Counted from the stretch's first letter, positions 26,192-35,536 are shown. The stretch: 39,335 bases of DNA from Flavobacteriales bacterium UBA7519 (GCA_002476905.1 DLND01000157.1:1-39335); one strand, 5' to 3'. A program made the numbers and translations. Notes: generated by a model from the letters alone, not told the origin.

Positions 26192-27436
26192 ATGGGCGGT
26201 TTGAAAGAATTTTTAAGCAGGTTTTTTAGCAACAAAGGGCATCACGTCTTTTTTTCTTTTATGATAGCTAAAATCTGTGGATTTCTTGGCTCTATTGTTA
26301 TTATAAGATTACTACCGGAAAGCGAATATGGTATTCTTAGTATTGTTATGTCTGTCTGTGCTATTTTTTTACCCTTTTCAGGTTTTGGCAGTAACCAGAT
26401 ACTTTTGAGATATGGCTCGATTTCAGAAAAGGAGAACAAGCAAAATCTATCATCATATCTTTTTTTCAAAGGGATTTTTAATGAGATTATCCTAATAGTT
26501 ATATTTGTGGGAATTTCTCTATTTTATGCCCTAAAATATGAAACTATCATCATTATCTTTCTGTTTTTTGGTATTCGGTTAATGGGTTTTTACCTGTCAA
26601 ATCATATCCAGACTTATTACCGTATTAGTGGAAAAAATGACGTATTTGCAAAAGTTAGCAATGCAATTAATATTGGAGGTTTTATTTTGCTGTTAGTACT
26701 GACATATTTATTTAAATTTTATGGGTACCTTCTGGCAATAGCATTAATCCCTTACCTTTCTTTATTTTGGCTGAAAAAAGAGATGTTTTCTGCCAAACGC
26801 ATCGTTTATTACAATAAAAAAGAAATTTGGCGATTTGGAATTTTTACAGCAGCAACATCTGTCATTTCAGAAACCTTATTCTCATTAGATGTAATGCTTC
26901 TTGGATTTCTAATGAACGAAAATGCGGTTGCCAATTATAAAGTGGCAATTTTATTGCCATCTAACATTACGGTTTTGGCTATAAGTTTTATGCAGAGTGA
27001 TTATCCGCTATTATCAAAAAATTATCAAAATAAAAATTTCCTTATTTCTTATATCAAGAATTATTACAAAATATTTATCCCAATTTGTATATTAATATTA
27101 GTTTTTTTTTACACTTTTAAAGATCTTCTACTGAAACTCTTCTTTGGAACTAATTATTCAGATAACAGTAATCTGATGATGATCTTGCTATTAGGCTTTA
27201 CTTTTGCGATGCTTTCCAGAAATCTGTTTGGAAACCTTTTGCCAGCAGTAGGAAAAATAGAGGTTAATACTTGGGTTTCTATTTTATCATTAATAATACT
27301 TTGTGTTACAGCCTATTTTTTAGTTAACACTTTTGGAATATTAGGAATGGGCATTTCTCTGTCTCTGGTTTTAATTTGGGAAGGTTTAGCATATCTAATT
27401 TTCTTCGGCAATTATCTGAAGAAACTTACACGATAA
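26192..27436 (+). CDS. Oligosaccharide flippase family (Wzx/MATE-like) membrane protein
   Basis: Membrane protein of 414 residues with about 12 hydrophobic segments. It starts with a short amphipathic stretch, then IAKICGFLGSIVIIRLLPESEYGILSI, the typical first two helices of polysaccharide flippases, in which YG is strongly conserved. It probably moves lipid-linked sugars across the inner membrane. It lies 2 bases after the GT4 gene. No polymerase or further transferase genes follow, so this is not a full polysaccharide cluster. Confidence 0.88.
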   Translation: MGGLKEFLSRFFSNKGHHVFFSFMIAKICGFLGSIVIIRLLPESEYGILSIVMSVCAIFLPFSGFGSNQILLRYGSISEKENKQNLSSYLFFKGIFNEIILIVIFVGISLFYALKYETIIIIFLFFGIRLMGFYLSNHIQTYYRISGKNDVFAKVSNAINIGGFILLLVLTYLFKFYGYLLAIALIPYLSLFWLKKEMFSAKRIVYYNKKEIWRFGIFTAATSVISETLFSLDVMLLGFLMNENAVANYKVAILLPSNITVLAISFMQSDYPLLSKNYQNKNFLISYIKNYYKIFIPICILILVFFYTFKDLLLKLFFGTNYSDNSNLMMILLLGFTFAMLSRNLFGNLLPAVGKIEVNTWVSILSLIILCVTAYFLVNTFGILGMGISLSLVLIWEGLAYLIFFGNYLKKLTR

Positions 27437-27462
27437 ATAATTTTAGAATTATCTTTGCAAAG

Positions 27463-27966
27463 ATGAAACTAAGAACATCCATAATTCTACTAGCCATAAT
27501 TTTGTTGTTTTCATGCCGTGGCGATGATAATGATTATCAGGTCATAGATCAGGTGCTGAATCTTTACGTCAAAAGTAAGGATGGTAACGATCTTCTAGAT
27601 TCCGAGGTGGAAGGATCTTATTCATCCGTCACCTTACTGGATCTTCTCAGTGAGACAGCACTCACCACTGTATCTGGATCAAGCTTGCTAAAGGATGTAA
27701 AAGATACCACTTATCTGGATTATGCTGGTGGCGCTACCAGATTGTTGAAAGACTCTATTAGTCCGGAGCAGAAAACTTATTATTCAAAATTTATTATCCG
27801 ATATTCAAAAACAGTTAATACGCAGGCAGTGAATGATGACGATACCATTGAGATTGACTATAAATGGACTCCCTCGCTTTTCGAATTATCAAAAATCTGG
27901 TACAATGATGAACTGAAGTTCACAAAAGTATCTGGACAGCCGAACATTATTACAATCGTGAAATAA
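27463..27966 (+). CDS. Hypothetical lipoprotein
   Basis: Protein of 167 residues with a signal peptide and lipobox LLFSC (Cys at about 19), so probably lipid-anchored. The mature part starts RGDDNDYQVIDQ. No family is recognised. I chose ATG 27463 (MKLRTSIILLAIILLFSC) because an earlier in-frame ATG at 27376 would overlap the flippase gene and bury the signal peptide. The acidic residues after the Cys resemble surface-export signals of Bacteroidota lipoproteins, but this is uncertain. Confidence 0.72.
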   Translation: MKLRTSIILLAIILLFSCRGDDNDYQVIDQVLNLYVKSKDGNDLLDSEVEGSYSSVTLLDLLSETALTTVSGSSLLKDVKDTTYLDYAGGATRLLKDSISPEQKTYYSKFIIRYSKTVNTQAVNDDDTIEIDYKWTPSLFELSKIWYNDELKFTKVSGQPNIITIVK

Positions 27967-27972
27967 AATCAT

Positions 27973-27980
27973 TAAATTTG
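27973..27980 (+). promoter_or_regulatory. Possible -7 element for serS
   Basis: TAAATTTG matches TAnnTTTG but lies 84 bases before the serS start and lacks a -33 partner. The leader between contains a C/A-rich stretch (CCAATACCAAACACC then TAACACCC). Confidence 0.25.
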
Positions 27981-28064
27981 TACAACTAATGTTGGATGAT
28001 GGAAGCGCGATGATGAAAATTACGCTAATACATCCAATACCAAACACCTAACACCCAACAAAAA

Positions 28065-29336
28065 ATGTTACAGGTTAATTTTTTGCGCGAGAACAAAGAG
28101 CGCGTTTTGGAAGGCTTGAAGAAAAGAAACTTCAAGGAACTAGATTTGGTCGATGCTGCAATTACTGCTGACGACGAAAGAAAAAAGCTGCAATTCGAGC
28201 TGGATTCACAACTTTCCGAGATGAACAAAATTTCGAAAGAAATCGGAATGCTGATGAAAGACGGTAAAAAACAGGAAGCCGAAGCTGCAAAATCCAAAAC
28301 ATCGCAATACAAAGAATCAAGCAAAGAATTAGAGTCCCAGTTAAAAGATATTGAGAAAAATCTTCTCAATATACTGTATCAACTTCCCAATATTCCTAAC
28401 GAAAAAGTAGTTGCCGGTGTTTCTGCCGATGATAACGAGATCATTTATGAATCTACTACGGTAGAAGGTCTTGGCGAAGGTGCAATTCCACATTGGGAAT
28501 TGGCAAAAAAATATAATCTTATCGATTTTGAATTGGGAGTTAAAATCGCTGGCGCTGGTTTTCCTGTTTATCTGGGAAAAGGTGCACGTTTACAGAGAGC
28601 TTTGGTTCAGTATTTTCTCGATAAAAACACAGATGCCGGATATCTGGAAGTGAATCCGCCTCACGTGGTAAATGAAGCTTCTGGTTACGGAACAGGGCAA
28701 TTGCCGGATAAAGAGGGACAGATGTATTATGTAGGAGCAGATGATTTGTATCTGATTCCAACAGCAGAGGTGCCTGTTACCAATATCTATCGTGATGTCT
28801 TGTTGGACGAAAAAGATTTGCCAATCAAGAATACTGCTTTTTCTCAGTGTTACAGAAGAGAAGCAGGAAGCTACGGAGCGCATGTGAGAGGGCTTAACAG
28901 GCTCCACCAATTCGAAAAGGTGGAAATTGTGAGAATCGAGAAACCGGAGAATTCTTACGCTGTTTTGGAAGAAATGGTAGACCATATCAAATCCATTTTG
29001 GAAGATCTGGAATTGCCTTACAGAATTCTTAGACTTTGCGGTGGTGACACTGGTTTTGCTTCTGCAATGACCTATGATTTCGAGGTTTGGAGTGCAGCTC
29101 AGGAAAAATGGCTGGAAGTAAGTTCTGTTTCCAATTTCGAAACCTTCCAGGCCAATCGTCTGAAATGCCGTTATAAAGGAAACGAAGGTAAGTCTCAGCT
29201 GGTTCACACCTTGAATGGTTCTGCAATGGCTTTACCAAGAATTATGGCCGCATTGCTGGAAAATAACCAAACGCCGGAGGGCATCAGATTACCGAAGAAA
29301 ATCGCAGAATATGCAAGATTTGAACTGATTAATTAA
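28065..29336 (+). CDS. serS: Seryl-tRNA synthetase
   Basis: Class II aminoacyl-tRNA synthetase of 423 residues, standard length. The N-terminal coiled-coil arm (about 30-100) binds the long variable arm of tRNA-Ser. The catalytic domain shows motif 2 (FSQCYRREAGSYGAHVRGLNR region) and motif 3 near the end (NGSAMALPRIMAALLENNQ), plus TAEVPVTN in the serine pocket. It is followed by a strong terminator. Confidence 0.97.
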   Translation: MLQVNFLRENKERVLEGLKKRNFKELDLVDAAITADDERKKLQFELDSQLSEMNKISKEIGMLMKDGKKQEAEAAKSKTSQYKESSKELESQLKDIEKNLLNILYQLPNIPNEKVVAGVSADDNEIIYESTTVEGLGEGAIPHWELAKKYNLIDFELGVKIAGAGFPVYLGKGARLQRALVQYFLDKNTDAGYLEVNPPHVVNEASGYGTGQLPDKEGQMYYVGADDLYLIPTAEVPVTNIYRDVLLDEKDLPIKNTAFSQCYRREAGSYGAHVRGLNRLHQFEKVEIVRIEKPENSYAVLEEMVDHIKSILEDLELPYRILRLCGGDTGFASAMTYDFEVWSAAQEKWLEVSSVSNFETFQANRLKCRYKGNEGKSQLVHTLNGSAMALPRIMAALLENNQTPEGIRLPKKIAEYARFELIN

Positions 29337-29358
29337 TTCAAATTGAATCAATAAATTG

Positions 29359-29388
29359 AAAGTCGCAAATTCACTTTGCGACTTTTTT
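29359..29388 (+). terminator. Terminator of serS
   Basis: AAAGTCGCAAA pairs with TTTGCGACTTT around TTCAC, followed by T residues. The gap to 29497 holds nothing else recognisable. Confidence 0.92.
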
Positions 29389-29497
29389 TGTTTTAAATTT
29401 TAAACCCATCTTGTAATAGAAGGGGAGTGTAGACTACTTACTTCTGGTGGAAGAAATAATTATTTTTTCCCATATGAAAAAAGGACATTCATTATTT

Positions 29498-30496
29498 CTA
29501 AAGTAAAACAGCATTCTGGTTTATAAATTCTTCACTCATCTCAAAATGAGAAAGGCTGGATAATGTAGAATTAGCAATCTGTTCCAAAGCTTCCCGGGTA
29601 AAGAATGCCTGATGTGCCGTTACCAGAACATTCGGAAAACTCATCAAACGCTGAATTGTATCATCCTCGATAATGGTGTGAGAAAGGTCTCGGAAAAATA
29701 ATTTCTCTTCCTGCTCATATACATCAATGCCTAGATAACCAATGTGTTTGGACTTAAGTCCGTTGATGACAGCTTTAGTGTCAATCAATCCGCCACGGCT
29801 TGTGTTGATAATCATTACATTTTGCTTCATTTTTTGGATAGAATCTTCATTAATCAAATGATGTGTAGATTCCATCAGCGGACAATGTAATGAAACAATA
29901 TCGGATTCCGAAAGTAATTGTTCCTGAGAAACATACTCGATTCCAAGTTGTTTAAGTTCTTGATTTTCTGAAATATCATACGCCAAAACTCTGGCTCCGA
30001 AACCTTTCGCAATTTTTGCAAAAGCTGCACCGATATTTCCCGTTCCAATCACACCGATGGTTTTCTGGTAAAGATTAAAACCCATCAATCCGTTCAGAGC
30101 AAAATTCTGTTCCCGAACCCGGTTGTAAGCCTTGTGCGTTTTCCTGTTCAGCGTAAGAATCATTGCCATAGCGTGTTCAGCTACAGCTTCCGGAGAGTAG
30201 GCAGGAACTCTGGAGACTCTCAGTCCAAGACGTTTTGCGGCATCCAGATCCACATTGTTGAAACCGGCACATCTTAAGGCGATATATTTGACGCCTTTTT
30301 TTACCAAAGATTCCAACACTTCTGCATCCAATTTGTCATTGACAAATGCACAAACAGCATCGGTATTTTCTATAAGATTGAGCACGTGAGGACCAAGATG
30401 GGTTTCGAAATAATCCAGCTCAAAATTAAATTGTCGATTGGCTTTGTCAAAAAATTCCTTGTCGTATGGTTTTGAAGAAAAGAATGTGATTTTCAT
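29498..30496 (-). CDS. D-2-hydroxyacid dehydrogenase (LdhA-like D-lactate dehydrogenase)
   Basis: NAD-dependent dehydrogenase of 332 residues, close in design to E. coli fermentative D-lactate dehydrogenase. Key parts: substrate Arg in ALRCAGFNNVD (about 74-84), NAD fold VIGTGNIGAAFA (about 148-159), NTSRGGLID with the second Arg, and the catalytic His in VTAHQAFFT (about 294-302). It probably reduces pyruvate to D-lactate. It is preceded by a plausible -33/-7 promoter and is monocistronic. Confidence 0.88.
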   Translation of the reverse strand: MKITFFSSKPYDKEFFDKANRQFNFELDYFETHLGPHVLNLIENTDAVCAFVNDKLDAEVLESLVKKGVKYIALRCAGFNNVDLDAAKRLGLRVSRVPAYSPEAVAEHAMAMILTLNRKTHKAYNRVREQNFALNGLMGFNLYQKTIGVIGTGNIGAAFAKIAKGFGARVLAYDISENQELKQLGIEYVSQEQLLSESDIVSLHCPLMESTHHLINEDSIQKMKQNVMIINTSRGGLIDTKAVINGLKSKHIGYLGIDVYEQEEKLFFRDLSHTIIEDDTIQRLMSFPNVLVTAHQAFFTREALEQIANSTLSSLSHFEMSEEFINQNAVLL

Positions 30497-30500
30497 AACA

Positions 30501-30529
30501 TAAAGTTACGAAATCCTTTTTCATATCAA
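30501..30529 (-). promoter_or_regulatory. Possible promoter of the D-lactate dehydrogenase gene
   Basis: On the minus strand TTG (30529-30527), 18 bases, then TAACTTTA (30508-30501), one mismatch to TAnnTTTG. It lies very close to the start codon (5 bases), so the leader would be very short or absent. Confidence 0.3.
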
Positions 30530-30551
30530 GATTGTATTCAAATGAAATAAA

Positions 30552-30893
30552 TCAATCTACACGATTTTTTTTGGCGAGTTTTTTATCTACCCAAATTGTG
30601 GCAAAAGGAAAAAAAGCAGAGCATAATGCGAAAATAAAATCTTCATCGTCCCAATTAAAAATTTTCCTGCACGGTAAAAGCAATATCAGGTACAAGCTAA
30701 AAAAAAGACCGTGTATATTTCCAATGATGATGATGTAAATCGTAGGCAAAAGTCCGTCTTTATCTTCACGGATCCATATCATCGCTGTAAAAAGAAGAAA
30801 CCAGGAAATGGCTTCGGCAAGACAAACCTGCTTAAACCATTTGATGAGTTTTTCTTCTGGATATTTTGAGTAATATTTGTCTATAAAGTTCAT
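30552..30893 (-). CDS. DUF3817 family membrane protein
   Basis: Small membrane protein of 113 residues with three hydrophobic segments. Family features: FKQVCLAEAISWFLLFTAM (Glu in the first helix), the segment IIIGNIHGLFFSLYLILLL with His between helices, and FFPFATIWVDKKL near the end. DUF3817 proteins (YdzA-like) have no established function. It lies 5 bases downstream of the secreted unknown on the same strand. Confidence 0.85.
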   Translation of the reverse strand: MNFIDKYYSKYPEEKLIKWFKQVCLAEAISWFLLFTAMIWIREDKDGLLPTIYIIIIGNIHGLFFSLYLILLLPCRKIFNWDDEDFIFALCSAFFPFATIWVDKKLAKKNRVD

Positions 30894-30898
30894 TAGAG

Positions 30899-31690
30899 CT
30901 ACTTATAATATATTCTTAAATTAATTTCAGCTTTTACTGGAAATCCTGAATAAGTTGCGGGTGAAAATATTGATTTTTCGACAAATTTTCTTAGATTTTT
31001 TTCTAAATAGGGTACGAATCTGTTATTTGCAGAATTATAAATATGATGGTGAAAACTGACAATTTTTAATAATTTACCATTCTCATTTAATAAAATAGAA
31101 ACATCAGATAGTGATTTGTATTTATCTGATGGTTTATAAGATTGATAATTATGAGGATAAGAAAAAGTTGAAAAAAAAGCTTTATTTAGGTCATCGTTTC
31201 CGTACATAAAATCTAAATAGCTTCCATTATAAGTCCATTCTAAAAAATCACTGTGCTTAAATATTAAATCTGGATTTTTTTGAACATAATCTGAAACCGA
31301 TTTTTTTAATAAATTATCTATGAAATCTTTGCCATACTTTTTTTCCGTTTCTTTTGTCATGTATAATTCATAACATTCACCATTATAACCACCAATATCG
31401 CTTCCCATATAATAACCTCCCCAACTAATATTATTTTCTCTTAGAATAATTTCTAATTCGCTTGCAGGCAAGAATTCGTCACCGTATGGTGCGGGAATAT
31501 TCATGTAATATTTATTTATCTCTTTTGAGTCAGAAACTGCTTTCAGTGAATCTTTTTTGCAGTTTTGTCTATAATGCTTTTGACTTTGATCAAGAAATTT
31601 TTTATATAGAGAATCACTCTGTCCAAAAAATAGGCTTCCAAAGCATAATAAAAAAATAATAGCTATTATATTCTTCATACCAAATTTCAT
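30899..31690 (-). CDS. Hypothetical secreted protein
   Basis: Protein of 263 residues with signal peptide MKFGMKNIIAIIFLLCFGSLFFG. No family is recognised. The last about 60 residues (ISILLNENGKLLKI-like strand at SDVSILLNENGKLLKIVSF, then FVEKSIFSPATYSGFPVKAEINLRIYYK) resemble the C-terminal domain of TonB, which ends in two strands with G-x-PV. The start codon overlaps the nadD stop by 4 bases (ATGA), so it is translationally coupled to nadD. An alternative start four codons later is possible. Confidence 0.7.
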   Translation of the reverse strand: MKFGMKNIIAIIFLLCFGSLFFGQSDSLYKKFLDQSQKHYRQNCKKDSLKAVSDSKEINKYYMNIPAPYGDEFLPASELEIILRENNISWGGYYMGSDIGGYNGECYELYMTKETEKKYGKDFIDNLLKKSVSDYVQKNPDLIFKHSDFLEWTYNGSYLDFMYGNDDLNKAFFSTFSYPHNYQSYKPSDKYKSLSDVSILLNENGKLLKIVSFHHHIYNSANNRFVPYLEKNLRKFVEKSIFSPATYSGFPVKAEINLRIYYK

Positions 31691-32268
31691 CTATAGAAAT
31701 TGCTGCCATCCAAATAATCAAACACTTCTGGCGGTAACATTGGGCGAGTATTTTTGCCTTCCTTAATCATATTTCGGATTTCCGTTGCAGACAATTCTAT
31801 AATCGGAGCTTTGATTAGAGAGATATTTTCGTGCTGTAGATAATCCACTTTTTTTTCTTCATCAAAAATTCTAGGATAAACAATGATATGGTATTTTTCC
31901 AAAAGTAACTCGTAGTTTTTCCATTTGTGAAGACTTTTTAGATTGTCTTCACCCATTATCAAAGAGAAAGAATAATCTGGATATTTTTCATTCAGATAAG
32001 TCAAAGTATCAATGGTGTAACTTGGAACAGGAAGCGAAAATTCTACATTGGAAGCCCGCATTTTTGGATAATTTTTAATTGCTAGCTGAACCATATCCAA
32101 ACGATTGTGGTCTTTCAGCAAAGATTTTTTATCCTTAAAGGGATTTTGTGGACTTACTACAAACCACAATTCTTCCATATCAGAATTCTCTAAAATATAA
32201 TTTCCAAGAATCAAGTGCCCAATATGAATGGGATTGAATGATCCGAAAAATAATCCGATTTTTTTCAC
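31687..32268 (-). CDS. nadD: Nicotinate-nucleotide adenylyltransferase
   Basis: Transfers AMP from ATP to nicotinate mononucleotide in NAD synthesis. The 193-residue protein has the nucleotidyltransferase motif GSFNPIHIGH (9-18), SPQNPFK, SLIMGEDNL and the C-terminal LSATEIRNMI (the ISxTxIR motif). It is 6 bases downstream of recJ on the same strand. Confidence 0.96.
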   Translation of the reverse strand: MKKIGLFFGSFNPIHIGHLILGNYILENSDMEELWFVVSPQNPFKDKKSLLKDHNRLDMVQLAIKNYPKMRASNVEFSLPVPSYTIDTLTYLNEKYPDYSFSLIMGEDNLKSLHKWKNYELLLEKYHIIVYPRIFDEEKKVDYLQHENISLIKAPIIELSATEIRNMIKEGKNTRPMLPPEVFDYLDGSNFYR

Positions 32269-32274
32269 AATAGA

Positions 32275-33987
32275 TTAGTTATGAAATTTGACATCACGGA
32301 TATTCAGAAAATGCGAGACATTGCCTTTCCAATGGTTTTCTTCTATAGTGAAGGCGAGGTCAAAAGTTTTAACCTTGAAATCTTCCGCAAACTGACCAAA
32401 GCGGAAACCTACACATTCAATATTTCTTCCCGTAGTGGGCTGCAGAATGTTGAATTTGAGATGTGTGTTTTCTTTCCCCATCAGTCTTACATAACCATTT
32501 ACTCTCACATTTTTAAGAACGAGGACGGGTTTCATATTATGCGGTCCAAAAGGGGCTAGTTTTCTGTGAAAATTGAAAAACTCACGGTTCAGATCTTCCG
32601 GTTTCACCACACTGTCTATGTAGATTGATGGTTCTTTCTGATGCTCCTGAATATTCATTTTTACATATTCTTCAAACCGAACTTTAAATTCTTCGAACTT
32701 ATCTTTTTCCATAGAAAGTCCTGCTGCAGCCTGATGACCGCCAAATTTCATAAACAAATCTGAGCAGAATTCCAGCGCTTTGTGAATGTCAAAATCTGCA
32801 ACAGATCTTGCAGAAGCTACCAATTCCCCATTATTACCTTCTGTAAAAACCAAAGTTGGTTTGTAGTAATTTTCAATTAATCTAGAAGCAACGATGCCAA
32901 TTACACCTTTATTCCAGCTTGGATCGTAAACGATGGTCGAGAAACGTTCGGTTTTCTGGAGTTCCTCTACTTGATTCATTGCCGAATGAGTAATGTTAAC
33001 GTCCATTTCCCGGCGTTCATCATTTAGATTGATGATTTCATCTACGATTTGTTGTGCTTGTTTCAGGTTATCCGAAATCATGAGTTCTACCGCTGCTTTT
33101 GCATGGGAAATTCTTCCTGCGGCATTGATTTTCGGTGCAATGTCAAAAACAATATTTGAGATTTCGAAATGTGCCAATTTTTCTTCGGGAATCAAAAGCC
33201 TTAATCCAAATTTTCTTGTTTTTCGCAGGAATTTCAGACCTTGCTTTGCTAGCACGCGATTTTCGCCGGTCATTGCTACAATATCAGAAGCAATACTGAT
33301 GGCCAGCAGATCGGTCAATTCAAAAAGTTCGTTTTCCGGAATTTTATAAATGGTATTAAGTCCTTGGCAAAGTTTAAAACCTACACCACAGCCGCTTAAT
33401 TCTTTGTACGGATAACGGCAGTCTTTTCTTTTTGGGTCCAGAACGGCGACTGCATTGGGAAGTTTATCTCCCGGCAAATGGTGATCACAAATGATAAAAT
33501 CTACGCCCACTGAATTGGCAAGGTCTATTTTATCAACAGATTTGATTCCGCAGTCCAAAGCAATAATCAAAGAAAAACCATTGTCTTTGGCAAAATAAAT
33601 TCCTTCATCGGAAATTCCGTAGCCTTCCACATTTCTGTCCGGAATGTAGAAATCGAGATATTTTTTATCAACGATTTTGCTCAGATAAAGATACATTAGA
33701 GCCACAGCTGTAGTTCCATCCACATCATAATCGCCATACACCAGTATTTTTTCTCCATTTTCTATGGCTGTAGCAATGCGTTCTACCGCTTTTTGCATGT
33801 CGGCCATTAGAAAAGGATTATGGATGTCGGTTCCGTTTGGTTTGAAGAATTCGCGGGCCTTCTGATAATTGTCGATCTCGCGTAGTACCAGGATTTTGGA
33901 TTCTAAAGTTCCAAATCCAATCGAAGAAATCAGTCCGTCAACAATTTCTTCATCAGGCTCGGGTTTATAAATCCATTTTTGACTCAT
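32275..33987 (-). CDS. recJ: Single-stranded-DNA-specific exonuclease RecJ
   Basis: 5'-3' exonuclease for single-stranded DNA in recombination and repair, DHH superfamily, 570 residues. Motifs: VYGDYDVDGTTAVAL (about 80-94), ALDCGIKS, the DHH triad in ICDHHLPGD, AVLDPKR, and the DHHA1 motif FGGHQAAAG. The reading frame is open upstream to 34110, but ATG 33987 (MSQKWIYKPEPDEE) fits the family and avoids running through the terminator of the preceding gene. Confidence 0.95.
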   Translation of the reverse strand: MSQKWIYKPEPDEEIVDGLISSIGFGTLESKILVLREIDNYQKAREFFKPNGTDIHNPFLMADMQKAVERIATAIENGEKILVYGDYDVDGTTAVALMYLYLSKIVDKKYLDFYIPDRNVEGYGISDEGIYFAKDNGFSLIIALDCGIKSVDKIDLANSVGVDFIICDHHLPGDKLPNAVAVLDPKRKDCRYPYKELSGCGVGFKLCQGLNTIYKIPENELFELTDLLAISIASDIVAMTGENRVLAKQGLKFLRKTRKFGLRLLIPEEKLAHFEISNIVFDIAPKINAAGRISHAKAAVELMISDNLKQAQQIVDEIINLNDERREMDVNITHSAMNQVEELQKTERFSTIVYDPSWNKGVIGIVASRLIENYYKPTLVFTEGNNGELVASARSVADFDIHKALEFCSDLFMKFGGHQAAAGLSMEKDKFEEFKVRFEEYVKMNIQEHQKEPSIYIDSVVKPEDLNREFFNFHRKLAPFGPHNMKPVLVLKNVRVNGYVRLMGKENTHLKFNILQPTTGRNIECVGFRFGQFAEDFKVKTFDLAFTIEENHWKGNVSHFLNIRDVKFHN

Positions 33988-34025
33988 AGGTACAAATGTA
34001 AATAAAAAAAACGGCTTTCGGAAAT

Positions 34026-34055
34026 TAAAAACGGCAGTCGTATAATTGACTACCG
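34026..34055 (-). terminator. Terminator of the T9SS cargo gene
   Basis: On the minus strand CGGTAGTC (34055-34048) pairs with GACTGCCG (34039-34032), one G-U pair, followed by TTTTT. Confidence 0.75.
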
Positions 34056-34081
34056 CATGATTTATCAGGAAGGTTTTTATA

Positions 34082-34975
34082 TTATTTTTTGATGATTTTT
34101 TTGGTCTCACTTCCTTTATCTGTTTCGATAGTTACCATATAATTTCCTTTTGGTAAAGAAGCAATATTGAGTATTGACAAATGATCATTTTCTGTTTTTA
34201 CCAAATTACCTGTTGCGCTATAAATTCTAACCGATTTGATCTTATCATCAGTTCTGAAATTGAGGAATTCCGAAGCTGGATTAGGATAAATGCTTATCTG
34301 TGATCTGGAAACATCGGAAACGGCCATCTGATCCATATCTCGTATGATGATATTATCTACAATGAAACCACTTCCGTCATTATCAAATTCAAAATTAAGA
34401 TCATTAGCTCTCACAACTTTGGGACCTAGAGGTGAGGTGTGAACCAATTGATTGTTAAGGTAATATTTAACATTTTTATCGGTAACGTGATCGATCTCGA
34501 TTCTCAGGTTATACCATTGTCCAGGAATCCAACTTCCCAAATCTTTGAAATTGACATCACTATCAGCATATAATTTACCACTCCACATGAAGTTAAAACC
34601 GCCAGCCCAGGAATAATTTCCGTTGTTGTTATAATATAACGAAAGTAGATAATAATCCGAGTTGTCCAGCCTTTCCAATTTTACATCTGCTGAAACAGAA
34701 AGACGGTTATATTCCGGGATTTTTTTGAAAAGAAATGTGAAATTTTCTGTGTACTGATTGGTGCTTGTTACCTCTACGGAATTGTTCCCGTCGCTAGCTT
34801 CGCCAGTAATTACCTTAAAATTACTGTTTGGAACATGGTCTGTTTTTACCGCCCATTCTTTTTGCCCAACTACCGATCCGAGATTATAACCTTCCGAACT
34901 TTCAAAAGATATTGTTTGCTGCCCGAATATCAGAGTGGATAATACCGCTGATATTGAGAATAAAATTTTAGTCAT
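34082..34975 (-). CDS. Secreted protein with type IX secretion sorting domain (type A)
   Basis: Protein of 297 residues. The signal peptide (MTKILFSISAVLSTLIFGQQ) is followed by a beta-rich concanavalin/LamG-like domain (about 20-215, with SWIPGQWYNLRIEIDHV and VKYYLNNQLV) and a C-terminal Por-type sorting domain (IYPNPASEFLNF, SVRIYSATGNLV, LPKGNYMVTIETDKG, TKKIIKK). The C-terminus directs export through the outer membrane by the T9SS, after which it is cleaved. The middle domain may bind carbohydrate (inference). Confidence 0.9.
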   Translation of the reverse strand: MTKILFSISAVLSTLIFGQQTISFESSEGYNLGSVVGQKEWAVKTDHVPNSNFKVITGEASDGNNSVEVTSTNQYTENFTFLFKKIPEYNRLSVSADVKLERLDNSDYYLLSLYYNNNGNYSWAGGFNFMWSGKLYADSDVNFKDLGSWIPGQWYNLRIEIDHVTDKNVKYYLNNQLVHTSPLGPKVVRANDLNFEFDNDGSGFIVDNIIIRDMDQMAVSDVSRSQISIYPNPASEFLNFRTDDKIKSVRIYSATGNLVKTENDHLSILNIASLPKGNYMVTIETDKGSETKKIIKK

Positions 34976-35404
34976 AAAATAAATTAAAGGGAAGCGAATT
35001 TAAAGATAAATAGACAAATCTTATCATTTTGCTAAATAATATCTAGAATGATTAATAAACCTTGAGTAATTTCCAAAATAGTATTGATTATGTTTTGCTT
35101 TTTAGCTATCGGCATTTATGATGGAATCCAAAAAGGGCATAGCATTGTTCAAAAGTTTGATTCCTTGTTAATAGTTAAGTGCTATTATTTTGTTATTCAT
35201 CTAGCCTTTTTAATTTTATTTTATTTAGAATTTGTTTGACTTGGCTTTTTAGGAAATGTAAAATAATTGTAAACAATTTCTCTTGATCGATTCTAAGGAA
35301 GTCGTCTTTGATGAGTAAACTAGGAGATTATAATTGTTCTGAATGTACTAGGATTTTTTTATCAGAAAAATTATTTGCAGCATTTACAAAATTATTCTTA
35401 ATTT
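34976..35404. other. Intergenic region, no gene recognised
   Basis: About 430 AT-rich bases between the T9SS cargo gene and the tRNA terminator. The only open frame is a 49-codon one at 35090-35239 (plus strand, hydrophobic, no clear promoter) that I do not believe is a gene. No repeat family member is seen. Confidence 0.5.
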
Positions 35405-35446
35405 AAAATAAAAAGCCTTGAAAATCAAACGATTATCAAGGCTTTT
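35405..35446 (-). terminator. Terminator of the tRNA cluster
   Basis: AAAAGCCTTGA (35411-35421) pairs with TCAAGGCTTTT (35436-35446), with T-rich sequence beyond on the minus strand. It follows the tRNA-Leu(TAA) 3' end by 3 bases. Confidence 0.88.
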
Positions 35447-35449
35447 AAG

Positions 35450-35533
35450 TACCCCAGACGGGACTTGAACCCGTACATCCTTGCGGATACAGGATTTTAA
35501 GTCCTGCGTGTCTACCAATTCCACCACCAGGGC
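35450..35533 (-). tRNA. tRNA-Leu (anticodon TAA)
   Basis: An 84-base class II tRNA with long variable arm (TATCCGCAAGGATG). Anticodon stem CAGGA/TCCTG with loop CTTAAAA (TAA at 35499-35497). T-arm ACGGG-TTCAAGT-CCCGT. The acceptor has several G-U pairs. CCA is not encoded. Confidence 0.95.
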
Positions 35534-35536
35534 GGG

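Noticed and set aside
27376..27462. N-terminal extension of the lipoprotein overlapping the flippase gene
   Set aside because: It would place 29 residues before a clear lipoprotein signal peptide; the ATG at 27463 gives a normal lipobox.
28025..28064. C/A-rich repetitive leader of serS as a T-box or regulatory repeat
   Set aside because: It is short, irregular and without a T-box sequence or anti-terminator stem; T-boxes are also not expected in this phylum.
33988..34110. N-terminal extension of RecJ
   Set aside because: The frame is open but crosses the terminator of the upstream gene and the end of that gene; the family N-terminus begins at 33987.
35090..35239. 49-codon hydrophobic open frame in the gap before the tRNA cluster
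   Set aside because: An open frame of this size is expected by chance in AT-rich DNA. There is no promoter of the local type, no recognised family and no neighbour link.
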